Origin: Pseudanabaena sp. FACHB-2040
Lineage (GTDB): Bacteria; Cyanobacteriota; Cyanobacteriia; Phormidesmidales; Phormidesmidaceae
Length of the DNA: 64,000 nucleotides
Direction of reading: 5' to 3'
Assembly (NCBI RefSeq): GCF_014696715.1
Contig: NZ_JACJQO010000013.1
Coordinates: forward strand, 124,001-188,000
Shown here: positions 48,137-56,560 of the stretch, piece by piece
Layout of the letters: every line of letters starts with the position of its first letter
Numbering within the stretch: the first letter of the stretch is position 1
Notes under the pieces: model-generated
What the model was told of the DNA's origin: nothing
What the model saw: the letters and a program-made list of their open reading frames with translations, nothing else
Database searches by the model: none
Position numbers and translations under genes: made by a program

Positions 48137-48232
48137 TGCTAATCTCCAGAGTCGATTCTTATAGGAAAGCAGGAGCGAGATGGCAGGCTCTGTAAGGTGA
48201 ACACGCCCGCCACAGAGTCGCCTAGGGGGCAC

Positions 48233-48332
48233 TTGAGGCTACTTAAAATCTGTCTACAAGCCTCAAAGCCAGAGTGCAGCGGTTTCAACATCTACAGGCA
48301 GAACAGAATCTAGATGTCCTGCCTGGAAACCG
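48233..48332 (-). promoter_or_regulatory. Structured part of the leuA leader with alternative hairpins
   Basis: Three perfect 7-bp arm pairs lie within 53 nt: CGGTTTC 48280-48286 with GAAACCG 48326-48332; ACATCTA 48288-48294 with TAGATGT 48311-48317; CAGGCAG 48295-48301 with CTGCCTG 48319-48325. The last two are interleaved and exclude each other unless a very tight pseudoknot forms. A further perfect 8-bp pair TTGAGGCT 48233-48240 / AGCCTCAA 48259-48266 follows towards leuA. A second AGGCAG (complement at 48352-48357) offers a third partner. Confidence 0.6.
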
Positions 48333-48362
48333 TTTGACTATTCAGGGCAATCTGCCTTTATT

Positions 48363-48389
48363 TCAAAAATTATTTGCGCCCAAGGCGCA
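48363..48389 (-). terminator. Possible attenuator hairpin at the end of the leader ORF
   Basis: On the minus strand TGCGCC (48389-48384) and GGCGCA (48380-48375) form a 6-bp GC-rich stem with a 3-nt loop, followed by AAATAATTTTT. The stem lies in the last codons of the leucine-rich ORF. An alternative partner exists: CAGCAGC (48438-48444) can pair with GCTGCTG (48388-48394), overlapping the 5' arm. Confidence 0.4.
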
Positions 48390-48453
48390 GCAGCAGCCCC
48401 AGCCCTAGTAGGCGGCTGGTCAGCGTGGAGAGAAGTAGCTGCTGGGTGGACAT
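48370..48453 (-). CDS. Putative leucine-rich leader peptide of leuA
   Basis: ATG at 48453, stop TAA at 48372-48370, 27 residues. Eleven are Leu (positions 6, 7, 8, 11, 15, 16, 18, 20, 21, 22 and 24), all encoded by CTN codons, the family read by tRNA-Leu(UAG) present at 24299. It begins about 20 nt after the expected transcription start of the promoter at 48481-48509 and precedes leuA by about 380 nt. There is no strong Shine-Dalgarno sequence, which is common in cyanobacteria. The role as an attenuation leader is inferred. Confidence 0.5.
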   Translation of the reverse strand: MSTQQLLLSTLTSRLLGLGLLLRLGRK

Positions 48454-48480
48454 TACTTAAAAGTTTTGTAGCTAATCTGC

Positions 48481-48509
48481 ATACTAGCCAGAGTCGGCCA
48501 TTGCGTCAA
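48481..48509 (-). promoter_or_regulatory. Predicted sigma-70 promoter of the leuA leader
   Basis: Reading the minus strand, TTGACG (48509-48504), a spacer of exactly 17 nt, and TAGTAT (48486-48481). The predicted start is near 48474. This gives a 5' leader of about 485 nt for leuA. The divergent glutathione S-transferase gene starts at 48734. Confidence 0.6.
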
Positions 48510-48733
48510 GCGTAGATGGGAATAGGGAATTTTTGGGAAAATTTGATGGGTAGCAGAGAAATTTGGGTAAATGTGGATTGAGCGCTAGCGATCGCATCCC
48601 TGTCCCTACCCTATACCGATTGCGGAGTGGCTTTAAAACTGGAGGCAACTGTTAGAAGTTTCAGCTTCAGCAGTTAACGCTAGATTCTGTTCTCAAACCC
48701 AAGCAGCTTCACCCGTAGAATTTCTCTCGCACT

Positions 48734-49354
48734 ATGTATCGTCTCTACGATTACCTGCCCTCGGGCAATGGCTACAAAGTCCGGCTGCTGCTCACCCAGC
48801 TCCAGATTCCCTTTGACTACGTTGAGCTAGATATTGTCGAAGGTGAAACCCGCACCGCTGACTATTTAACCAAAAACCCCAACGGCAAAATTCCGCTGCT
48901 AGAAGTGGCCCCCAACCAGTACCTAGCCGAATCAAACGCCATCTTGATGTACCTCAGTGAAGGCACCGACTACCTGCCGAGCGATCGGTGGGCGCGATCG
49001 CAAGTGCTGCAGTGGATGTTTTTTGAGCAATACAGCCACGAACCCAACATCGCTACCCCCCGCTTCTGGCTCAACCACCTGCCATCCCTTAACGACTACC
49101 AAAAGATTGCCCTGCCCTACAAGCAAGAACAGGGCTACGCTGCCTTAGACGTCATGGAGGTTCACCTAGGCCATCACCCCTTCTTAGTCGCAGAGCGGTA
49201 CACCGTAGCCGACATCGCCCTCTTCGCCTACACCCACGTCGCCCCAGAAGGCAACTTTGACCTCAGCCGCTACCCAGCCATTCGGCGCTGGATCGAGCAG
49301 GTACAGCAGCAGGCAGGGCATATTTCGATTACCCAGGTGCCAGGTAAAGGGTAA
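48734..49354 (+). CDS. Glutathione S-transferase family protein
   Basis: Protein of 206 residues. The thioredoxin-like N-terminal domain (MYRLYDYLPSGNGYKVRLLLTQLQIPFDYVELD, KIPLLEVAPNQYLAESNAIL) contains the cis-Pro and the ES motif that bind glutathione. An all-helical C-terminal domain has FLVAERYTVADIALFAY (GST N-capping box region). The catalytic residue is probably Ser in PSGNGYK. It could detoxify or isomerise a small electrophile; the substrate is unknown. Confidence 0.9.
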   Translation: MYRLYDYLPSGNGYKVRLLLTQLQIPFDYVELDIVEGETRTADYLTKNPNGKIPLLEVAPNQYLAESNAILMYLSEGTDYLPSDRWARSQVLQWMFFEQYSHEPNIATPRFWLNHLPSLNDYQKIALPYKQEQGYAALDVMEVHLGHHPFLVAERYTVADIALFAYTHVAPEGNFDLSRYPAIRRWIEQVQQQAGHISITQVPGKG

Positions 49355-49459
49355 AGGGGACGGGGAGATGCAGGAAGTTCAGGCTTTAGATTCTCTGCAT
49401 TCTTATGCCCCTTGTCTTCGTGTTACCGCTCTCTTACCTCCCCGCCCTCCTCATCTCCC

Positions 49460-51820
49460 CTACCTCCTCGCGTCCTCGTCTCCAACCGGAGCCAAGGGAC
49501 TGGCAAAGCGGCTACACACAATTTCCACCGATGCTCTAGTCGAAAACCAGTAAACGTTCTGAATCACGTTGCAGGCTTCTTGAGGATGCCCTGCCTCAAA
49601 CTGCACCATAGACAGGTTGTTCAGGCCCACAACCTCTCGCCCGTCTTGGAACCAGCGGCGACCCCAGAACGGTAGAATCTTGAGCCAGCCAGGCTCCCCG
49701 TTTTCCTCGGGGTGGAGCAGCCAAGAAATGTTTGACCCAAAAGTGGGAATTTGGGCAGGCTGTCTCGGTATCCAGTCGAGCACGCAGGCCCAGTCTGGTT
49801 TATTGCGCTGGCTGGGCTGACGCAGCTGTGGCTTAGAGCACTCCTGCATGTGGGGGGGATAATGCCAGCCCAACCAGTAGCGGGTGCGCTCTGGCAGCAG
49901 CCACTGCTTGAGGCGGGTGTGGATCAGGCGGGTAAGGGTTTCTTCGTTTTTCAGGGGGCTGGAGGTCAGCTGAATCATGACAGCTGGGTCGGCAGATCCG
50001 GCATTTTGTTCGGTGAATGACAGGCGAACGGCAAAGCTGTAGTGAATATCGCCTGAGAGCACAACCAACTGCCGTCGCTGCTCAAACAGCCTGGTCAGAA
50101 AGGCAGCCAGTGCATCCGAAGGAATGTTCCAGGCATCGCCCACGTCGGAAGAAAAGACCTTGCCGCGCTTCAGCTGATATTCCTGCACCCAGTCAATCGC
50201 CTTGAGGCTAAATAGGTTGGTCGGCGAAATCACCAGGGTGATGCGCTGATCGGCAGGTTGGGGCTGGGCAGGGTGCGATGGCTTTTGTGGGTCAGTTTTC
50301 GAGCGTTGCAACAGCCCTTCCACCTGATCTTCCAAGGCCTGGTGAGAGAGGATCATCGGGGGCGCAAGCACGTCTCCATCGACCGGAAAGCCACGCCAGG
50401 TGCGGGTATCGAGCGCAATTACCTCATGGCACTCACTCTGCACTGTGTAGTACCAGGTCAGGGCCTTTGGATGGCGCTTCAGCACCCACATCGAGCCATC
50501 TTGGACAAATTGAGGCAGATGGGTGATGGGGTCAGTCGGCGGCAGGCCCAGGTATTGGGTAATGGCTCCATAGGCCAACTCATCGCTGCCGTGGGAGGCC
50601 GACCAGTCCTCGACGGCTTGAAGTAGCTTTGCGCCAGTCTGGTCTGCCTGAAACTGCCACGGAGTATTGCCCCAGCTTTGAAAGAGGGCGCAGGCAGTCA
50701 AGGCATTTTGCACGGTGCGCTGGCCCAAGGGCTGGCCTAGAACCCGCAGGCACCAAGACTGGTTGAGATTCCAGTCGTCGCTGACATCGTGATCGTCGAA
50801 GAGGGTATAGGTCGGCACGTTAGCCAGTGCCCGCCGAACCTTCCAAAGCGTGTGGGCAAACTGGCGCAGCAAGCCAACCTCGTGATTCCACTTGCGGCTG
50901 GCTTTGGCGCTGTCCATCATCACTTCGCCCTGGGGAAAGGCGGTAGGCCAGCAGATTGGAGACCACACTAGCAGGTAGGTGGCAAAAAACTCGCCCAAGC
51001 TCAACAGATGGCTGTTGACCTTGTCAGACTTGCCATCCATGCCTGCTGTAAAGCCGCCTTTATCGGTTGCGATCGCAGCCCGCTGCCCCGGCACCAGCTT
51101 GTGCGGTGGGGTTTGCGACTGTTTGCGCCGAGTAGTCGAGGGCGAATTAACCGGCAGGTCTTCCTTCCAGCCCAGCAGGGCATCTCCCAGGTGAGTTGCC
51201 GCCCACAGCAGCGGCTCAGCCACATCATCTCCATAGATCTGGTCGCCGGTGAGAAAGAGCTGGTGGGGTCGCTGGTGGGGCTGATGGGCATGGGCCTCGA
51301 TCAGGCTATCTAGAATAGGCAGCGCATCGAAGCCGTCGCCGTGGGGTTTGCGGCAGGAGGCGTGGACCAGCCGCAGGTCTTTGAACTGTCGCGGCGGTAG
51401 AGCAAAGGTCGGCTTTTGGTGAGCAAAGTAGCTGATAGAAGGGGTTTGGTCACCTGGAGAAGTCGTGGCCTGTTCTAGCGAAATTGGCTGATCAGCAGGT
51501 GAATTCGCCTGAATTGGCTGGAACTGGAGATCGTAGGCATACAGTTTACCGCTTTGCAGGGCTGCGCCCACTGGCCTAGCGGTCACCGCAACCACATGCA
51601 GCTGCTGACCACAGGCAACGGTGCAGCCCTCTCCCAGCAGCAGCTTCTCACCCAGCTCCGCGCCCTGCTCTGTAGTTGCAAAAACCGCCAGCGTTACCCG
51701 ACAAGCCGCTTTCAGCGCTAGCCAAACCGTCACCGCATCCGGTTCGGTGCGGCGCAGCAGGGGGCCTGCTAACACGAGCGGCCAATTTTCAAGGGAGGGA
51801 TACCCATTGGGGTGATTCAT
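49460..51820 (-). CDS. PhoD-like (alkaline phosphatase D family) metallophosphatase
   Basis: Protein of 786 residues. The PhoD-type metal site is visible: FLTGDQIYGDDVAEPLL, YTLFDDHDVSDDWN and VVLSGDIHYSFAVRL. An N-terminal domain of about 150 residues precedes it. No Tat twin-arginine signal (RRxFLK) is seen, so it is probably cytoplasmic, unlike secreted PhoD. The family uses Ca2+ or Fe3+ and cleaves phosphate mono- or diesters. Large PhoD-like proteins of this type are common in cyanobacteria with unknown substrate. Confidence 0.87.
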   Translation of the reverse strand: MNHPNGYPSLENWPLVLAGPLLRRTEPDAVTVWLALKAACRVTLAVFATTEQGAELGEKLLLGEGCTVACGQQLHVVAVTARPVGAALQSGKLYAYDLQFQPIQANSPADQPISLEQATTSPGDQTPSISYFAHQKPTFALPPRQFKDLRLVHASCRKPHGDGFDALPILDSLIEAHAHQPHQRPHQLFLTGDQIYGDDVAEPLLWAATHLGDALLGWKEDLPVNSPSTTRRKQSQTPPHKLVPGQRAAIATDKGGFTAGMDGKSDKVNSHLLSLGEFFATYLLVWSPICWPTAFPQGEVMMDSAKASRKWNHEVGLLRQFAHTLWKVRRALANVPTYTLFDDHDVSDDWNLNQSWCLRVLGQPLGQRTVQNALTACALFQSWGNTPWQFQADQTGAKLLQAVEDWSASHGSDELAYGAITQYLGLPPTDPITHLPQFVQDGSMWVLKRHPKALTWYYTVQSECHEVIALDTRTWRGFPVDGDVLAPPMILSHQALEDQVEGLLQRSKTDPQKPSHPAQPQPADQRITLVISPTNLFSLKAIDWVQEYQLKRGKVFSSDVGDAWNIPSDALAAFLTRLFEQRRQLVVLSGDIHYSFAVRLSFTEQNAGSADPAVMIQLTSSPLKNEETLTRLIHTRLKQWLLPERTRYWLGWHYPPHMQECSKPQLRQPSQRNKPDWACVLDWIPRQPAQIPTFGSNISWLLHPEENGEPGWLKILPFWGRRWFQDGREVVGLNNLSMVQFEAGHPQEACNVIQNVYWFSTRASVEIVCSRFASPLAPVGDEDARR

Positions 51821-51944
51821 ACCGCCAGGGGTTCTGATGTATAAACAGGGGTCATTCCAGAATCTAGGTTAAACCCAGAGCCATCGTTCCCGATGCTAAA
51901 GCAAGCTGGACAAGACCCACATCACCAAAAAGATAGAAGCAGTC

Positions 51945-52511
51945 TCAACCGTCCCAGCGACGGCGCTTACGCTTACGCCTGCGGCTAAAGATTAAGTAGA
52001 TCAGCACCGCCAGAATTACCAGAGCCAAAATCGGCACCAAAATGGCCAGCACCGACAACAGGGTAGAGCTAACCAGCTCAGCCAAAGACACCCCAACAGT
52101 ACCGATAGGCCCAGCTGCCACCGTTGAGGCCAGTCGGGTCAAACCCATAAACGCCTCAGTCGTACCCGCCACCGTTCCCCCTGCCACCAAGGCCAAACTC
52201 CAGCGCAAAAAGGGATCGATATCTGAAGTGACTGCAGCCGTCAAAATTGTGCCCGCAATCGTCGCTAGCGGCAGCTCAACGGCATCCATCACGTTAGCGA
52301 CTAGGGGAACGAAATAGACCAGGACTTCTAGGAGCGTTGCGATCGCAAATCCAATAATCGCCGCCGTACTTCCCATCCAAGCCATCTCTGGAGCCAGCTT
52401 GAGGTAGCCTGCATGAGACGCCACCCCCATCACCAAAAACGGCACCAAGATCCGAAACCCAGCAGCCGTACTGAGCCCAATTCCAACCGCAACGTGCAGC
52501 AGCGACTCCAT
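51945..52511 (-). CDS. DUF4126 membrane protein
   Basis: Protein of 188 residues. It has five or six hydrophobic segments with the family pattern GIGLSTAAGFRILVPFLVMGVASHAGYL and a VPLVANVMDAVE loop (negative charge between spans). It ends in a strongly basic tail (RRRKRKRRRWDG), which would face the cytosol. The function of DUF4126 is unknown. The gene is isolated between the phosphatase and a flavin-binding gene. Confidence 0.82.
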   Translation of the reverse strand: MESLLHVAVGIGLSTAAGFRILVPFLVMGVASHAGYLKLAPEMAWMGSTAAIIGFAIATLLEVLVYFVPLVANVMDAVELPLATIAGTILTAAVTSDIDPFLRWSLALVAGGTVAGTTEAFMGLTRLASTVAAGPIGTVGVSLAELVSSTLLSVLAILVPILALVILAVLIYLIFSRRRKRKRRRWDG

Positions 52512-52559
52512 AACGTTCCCAGCCAGTAAACAACAAGCACAGCCAAAATCACCTAACCA

Positions 52560-52645
52560 AGTCTATCCCCCCATCTCCCCCACCCTCCCTACCAACCTCC
52601 TACCCCCTTACCTATCCACCCCCTACTCCCTGCCCCCTCGCTCCC
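52560..52645. repeat. Homopyrimidine (CT-rich) spacer
   Basis: A low-complexity run of C and T on the plus strand between the DUF4126 and PPOX-type genes. Similar CT- or GA-rich tracts occupy the spacers at 41048-41262 and 49420-49490, so it looks like a genome-wide spacer style rather than a gene. Confidence 0.55.
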
Positions 52646-52651
52646 CTGCCA

Positions 52652-53188
52652 CTACAGCCCCGGCAACTGATCCAAACTCCGGCTATTCTTCAGCTGCCGG
52701 TATTGCTCCAATCCCGCCTCACCCTTCTTCTCAGCCCACGACTCAATAACCTGGCGCTCCCCTTCAAAGCTATAGAGAGGCACCCCATTGCCGCAGGAAT
52801 CGCTAATGCGCGTGACCTCAATGTGAATAATGGCCCGTGCCCCAGGAATCGCTTCAAAGTGCTCAAGGTAACGGTCAAAGTTTGCCGTTCCCAAGGAATA
52901 AACCCGGCCCAAACCATGAAATCGGACAATCTTGGGGGCACCTTCAAAAGCGCATAGCATAATCACAATGCGCCCGTTCTCCTGAAGATGGGCAATTGTC
53001 TCCACACCACTGCCTGTTAAATCCAGGTAAGCCACCTCATGGGGACCGAGCACTCGCAGAGAGTCTGTCCCCTTGGGCGAGCAATTTACGTGGCCTGCTG
53101 AGGCGGGCGCAGTTGCCACAAAAAAGATCTTTTGCTGCTCTACCCAGGCTCGCAGCTCAGGCGTAATTTCTGAATACAGTTTTCCCAC
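52652..53188 (-). CDS. Pyridoxamine 5'-phosphate oxidase-family flavin-binding protein
   Basis: Protein of 178 residues starting at GTG (53188). The split-barrel FMN-binding fold is indicated by FFVATAPASAGHVNCSPKGTDSLRVLGPHEVAYLDLTGSGVETIAHL and GRIVIMLCAFEGAPKIVRFHGLGRV. It is unlikely to be true PdxH, because the pyridoxamine-binding C-terminus is absent. The likely role is an FMN- or haem-dependent oxidoreductase of the PPOX-class group; the substrate is unknown. Confidence 0.85.
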   Translation of the reverse strand: MGKLYSEITPELRAWVEQQKIFFVATAPASAGHVNCSPKGTDSLRVLGPHEVAYLDLTGSGVETIAHLQENGRIVIMLCAFEGAPKIVRFHGLGRVYSLGTANFDRYLEHFEAIPGARAIIHIEVTRISDSCGNGVPLYSFEGERQVIESWAEKKGEAGLEQYRQLKNSRSLDQLPGL

Positions 53189-53340
53189 GGCTGTTTCCTA
53201 TAAAGCTCCCATTAAGATTTTGAACCGGTGTTGAGTGTATAGCCTGTAAGTCTCTATGGTCTACTGGTGCCCGCTGGCTTAGGACAGTCGCTCTAAAATG
53301 CTCCCCCTAAAATGGGAGGAAGTTACTACCTAGCTAAAAA

Positions 53341-54012
53341 ATGTCCTCTTCTCCTCGTTCGACCTGGGATGCAGGCCGATTCCTGCAAACCCTCAACTTT
53401 TTTGACACTATCCCTGTCATTAGCTGCTTGCGCAAGATGTTTGGATCGACCTCGTCCCCTGCGCCGCCCGAGCCTCAGGCCGGAGTTTTGTTTGACTTTA
53501 GCCAGCCAACCCCCGATCTTGCACAGCTTTGGGGCGCTTTAGACGACGTTGTCATGGGCGGCGTCAGCGCCAGCGGCATTCGTCAGGAAGCAGAGGCCGC
53601 CCTATTTAGCGGCTACGTATCCACTGCCAACTCTGGCGGCTTTGCCTCGATTCGTACCCGCAACTTCGATCCACCCCTAGACCTGACAGAACACACCGGC
53701 CTACAGCTATATCTCAAGGGCGACGGCAATCGCTACAAATTTCTGGTGCGTGACGAAGACACCTGGGACAGTATCGCCTACACCCATTCTTTCGATACTG
53801 TTGCCGATGAATGGATCACGGTCCAAATCCCGTTTAGCCAGCTGATTCCCGTCTTCCGGGCCAAAACCGTGGATACGGCCCGTCCACTAGATCGAAGCCA
53901 AATCCGCTCGCTGCAGCTGATGCTGAGCAAGTTTGAATACGATGGAGCCCTCAATCCCCACTTTACTCCGGGCGCTTTTCAGCTTCGGCTGCAACGTATC
54001 GCCGTCTACTAA
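53341..54012 (+). CDS. CIA30-family (NDUFAF1-like) protein
   Basis: Protein of 223 residues. DDVVMGGVSASGIRQEAEAALFSGYVSTANSGGFASIRTRNF and the beta-sandwich pattern to the end match the complex I intermediate-associated protein 30 domain. In mitochondria it assists complex I assembly. In cyanobacteria it is usually a stand-alone carbohydrate-binding-like sandwich of unknown role, possibly linked to NDH-1 assembly. No signal peptide. Confidence 0.85.
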   Translation: MSSSPRSTWDAGRFLQTLNFFDTIPVISCLRKMFGSTSSPAPPEPQAGVLFDFSQPTPDLAQLWGALDDVVMGGVSASGIRQEAEAALFSGYVSTANSGGFASIRTRNFDPPLDLTEHTGLQLYLKGDGNRYKFLVRDEDTWDSIAYTHSFDTVADEWITVQIPFSQLIPVFRAKTVDTARPLDRSQIRSLQLMLSKFEYDGALNPHFTPGAFQLRLQRIAVY

Positions 54013-54085
54013 CCCCTTACCCTCCTTTGTTACATGATGATTACCAAGCTCAGCCATATATCCCCCTTCAGACAGAGGTGCTTCC

Positions 54086-55261
54086 ATGCCTAAAGGAACT
54101 TGTATATCTGAAGAGAACTTGCAAGAGCCTGGTATCAAAATGAACCCTACTCAAAAGATGTCATTACAGGCTATCGATTTAGTAGGTCCCTCCCAGCCTT
54201 TGGTCAGCCTAATCATCAACAACTACAACTACGCAGCCTTCCTCGCTGAGGCGATAGACAGCTGCTTAAATCAGACCTATCCTCGCATCGAAGTCATTGT
54301 TGTAGATGATGGCTCTCAAGACGGCTCTCCCCAAATCATTGAAAGCTACGGGGCAAAAATCATTCCCGTTCTCAAGGCAAATGGTGGACAAGCCTCTGCA
54401 ATGAACAGCGGTTTCTCCGTCAGCGCTGGGGAGATCGTAATCTTTTTGGATGCCGACGATTACTTGATACCCAATGCTGTAGAGACCATTGTGGCGCGCT
54501 GGCAGCCTGAGACGGCCCAGCTTCACTACCGCCTTACAGTCGTCAATACAGAGGGGGAAGCAGTCGGGTTTTGCCCCTCACCCGGCGTTCAGCTAGCAAC
54601 GGGTACAGTTTGGCCCATTCTTCTAAAAAGAGGTCGCTACCACAGCAATGTCACTAGCGGCAATGCGTTTAGCCGTTCTGCACTAGACAAGGTTTTGCCC
54701 ATCCCAGAAACTGACTTTAGAATTGCTGCCGATGGTTACCTAGTAGGGGCAGTTCCATTTTGGGGAAGCGTTGCGGCTATTGAAGAACCGCTTGGGTGTT
54801 ACCGCCAGCACAGCAGCAACGCCTGGTCTAATTCTCAATCTACAGAAGACCCTCAAAAGCTAGTGAAACGGCTGCGCTGGGCCTTGAAACACGACCTTCA
54901 TCGCTATTACTGGATTCAGCACCAGGCCAAAGCGCTGGGTCATCCTACCCAGGAGAATCTGGGACTGCGGGATTACATGCATCTGATTGATCGGCTGGCA
55001 TCTCTTCGCCTCGATCCAGAGCAGCACCCCTTCGCCTCAGATGCCTCCGCTGGAATCGCCCGCAAAGGCATTGGAGCGGTTTGGCAGCAAGACTGTCTGA
55101 GCACAGGCAGAAAGCTGGCTCTTTTGGGTTGGTTTGCGATCGCAGGTTTTATGCCTAGCCTATTTGCTACACCGACTATAGAGTGGTTCTTGTTGCCCAC
55201 TTCGCGGCCTCAGTTCATTCAAAAAACCATCAGGGGCATTAAATCTCTGCGCGTCGCTTAA
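54086..55261 (+). CDS. Family 2 glycosyltransferase
   Basis: Protein of 391 residues. The GT-A fold core is clear: VSLIINNYNYAAFLAEAIDSCLNQ, VIVVDDGSQDGS and the DAD metal-binding motif in IFLDADDYL. This is a single-domain cytosolic inverting transferase with a C-terminal hydrophobic segment (FAIAGFMPSLFATPTIEWFLL) that may contact the membrane. The sugar donor and acceptor are unknown. Other ATGs at 54140 and 54158 are possible starts. Confidence 0.88.
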   Translation: MPKGTCISEENLQEPGIKMNPTQKMSLQAIDLVGPSQPLVSLIINNYNYAAFLAEAIDSCLNQTYPRIEVIVVDDGSQDGSPQIIESYGAKIIPVLKANGGQASAMNSGFSVSAGEIVIFLDADDYLIPNAVETIVARWQPETAQLHYRLTVVNTEGEAVGFCPSPGVQLATGTVWPILLKRGRYHSNVTSGNAFSRSALDKVLPIPETDFRIAADGYLVGAVPFWGSVAAIEEPLGCYRQHSSNAWSNSQSTEDPQKLVKRLRWALKHDLHRYYWIQHQAKALGHPTQENLGLRDYMHLIDRLASLRLDPEQHPFASDASAGIARKGIGAVWQQDCLSTGRKLALLGWFAIAGFMPSLFATPTIEWFLLPTSRPQFIQKTIRGIKSLRVA

Positions 55262-55311
55262 CTGAAAAGCTGTTGCTGTAGAGAGGCAACTTTCTAGCCA
55301 TCAGGAAGCCA

Positions 55312-56451
55312 TCAGGATTTAATCTGCACAGGCATGACCAGATAGGTCATTTTAAGCTCACCTAGCGGAATCACCACTGAGGGGCTGATAGCAGAGTTGC
55401 ACTGAAACTGCACATCGTTACTGGTGAAGGTCTTAAGCCCCTCCAGCAGATAGCGAACATTAAAAGCAATTTCCAGATCGTCTCCTGTGATTTGAGCAGG
55501 CATAACCTCTCGCCCGCTGCCCACTTCTTGAGCTTCTGCAGAGATAGCCAGAGTTTGTTGAGCGCTGTCGAGAGTCAGCTTAACAATGTCATTTTTCTGT
55601 CCGGCCAAGACCGCAATTCGCTCTAGACAGGCAATAAACTGGCGGCGATCGAGCGTCATCTGACGGATAAACTGCTTGGGAATGAGCTGGCGATAGTTGG
55701 GATATTGCCCTTCCAACAATCGGGTCGTCAGGCGTTGAAAGCCTAGCTCAAACAGCACTTGGGTTTGGTCAAACTTGAGGGAAACCGGGTTGTTGCTGCC
55801 GTAGCCCTGCAGCATTCGCTCTAGCTCCCGGAGAGCCTTTGCGGGCACCGTTACGTTCATGTTCATCGCCATAGCGGAGCTGTCGGGGGCCTCTTCCTTA
55901 GCCTGAACGACGGCTAGCCGGTGACCATCGGTAGCAGCAAACTCCAGCAGCTCTGGCCCAGATGTGAGATGAACGCCCGTGAGCACCTGCTTAGTCTCAT
56001 CAGAGCTGGTTGAAAAGAGAGCCCCTCGAAGACCTTCTAGCAGCGCTTCGGCAGAGATTTCTGCCGCCTGTCCATCTTCAACTTTAGGCAGGGAAGGGTA
56101 GTCTTCTGCGCTCAGGCCCCGCACCTGGTACTTGCCGGAAGAAGAGGTGAGCGTAACCGCTGCCTCGTCTGCCTCTTCCTCCACTGTGATGTCTTCTCCC
56201 GGCAGGCGCGAGACAATATCGCCTAGAAGCTTAGCGGGCAGGGTTAAAGTACCATCGGCTTCAACCTGAGCCTCAAAACTGGTTTGAATTCCCATCGCTT
56301 CGTCAAACCCAACCAGAGATACCCGCTGGGTGCCACTATCGGCGCTGATCAGCACGTTGCCCAAAACAGGACGGCTCGGACGAGACGGAACCGCTTTGCT
56401 AACGAGAGACAACTGTGTATTGAGTTCGCTCTGGGCACAGACAAACTTCAT
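55312..56451 (-). CDS. dnaN: DNA polymerase III beta subunit (sliding clamp)
   Basis: Protein of 379 residues starting MKFVCAQSELNTQLSLVSKAVPSRPSRPVLGNVLI. Three clamp domains follow, ending YLVMPVQIKS. It forms the ring that holds polymerase on DNA. The start is the ATG at 56451, the usual one; the frame runs open to 56511 but into the origin region. dnaA lies upstream on the same strand with oriC between them. A weak hairpin (GTTGC/GCAAC, 55272-55290) separates it from the convergent glycosyltransferase. Confidence 0.97.
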   Translation of the reverse strand: MKFVCAQSELNTQLSLVSKAVPSRPSRPVLGNVLISADSGTQRVSLVGFDEAMGIQTSFEAQVEADGTLTLPAKLLGDIVSRLPGEDITVEEEADEAAVTLTSSSGKYQVRGLSAEDYPSLPKVEDGQAAEISAEALLEGLRGALFSTSSDETKQVLTGVHLTSGPELLEFAATDGHRLAVVQAKEEAPDSSAMAMNMNVTVPAKALRELERMLQGYGSNNPVSLKFDQTQVLFELGFQRLTTRLLEGQYPNYRQLIPKQFIRQMTLDRRQFIACLERIAVLAGQKNDIVKLTLDSAQQTLAISAEAQEVGSGREVMPAQITGDDLEIAFNVRYLLEGLKTFTSNDVQFQCNSAISPSVVIPLGELKMTYLVMPVQIKS

Positions 56452-56560
56452 AGCGCTCAGACTGGATAGGATTCTCACTCTGGATGCCAATGTAACACCT
56501 TGAGAGGGCACATCTATCTCGTTGCTTCATACCTCTCTGGTTAGAAAAGACTTTTCTACT

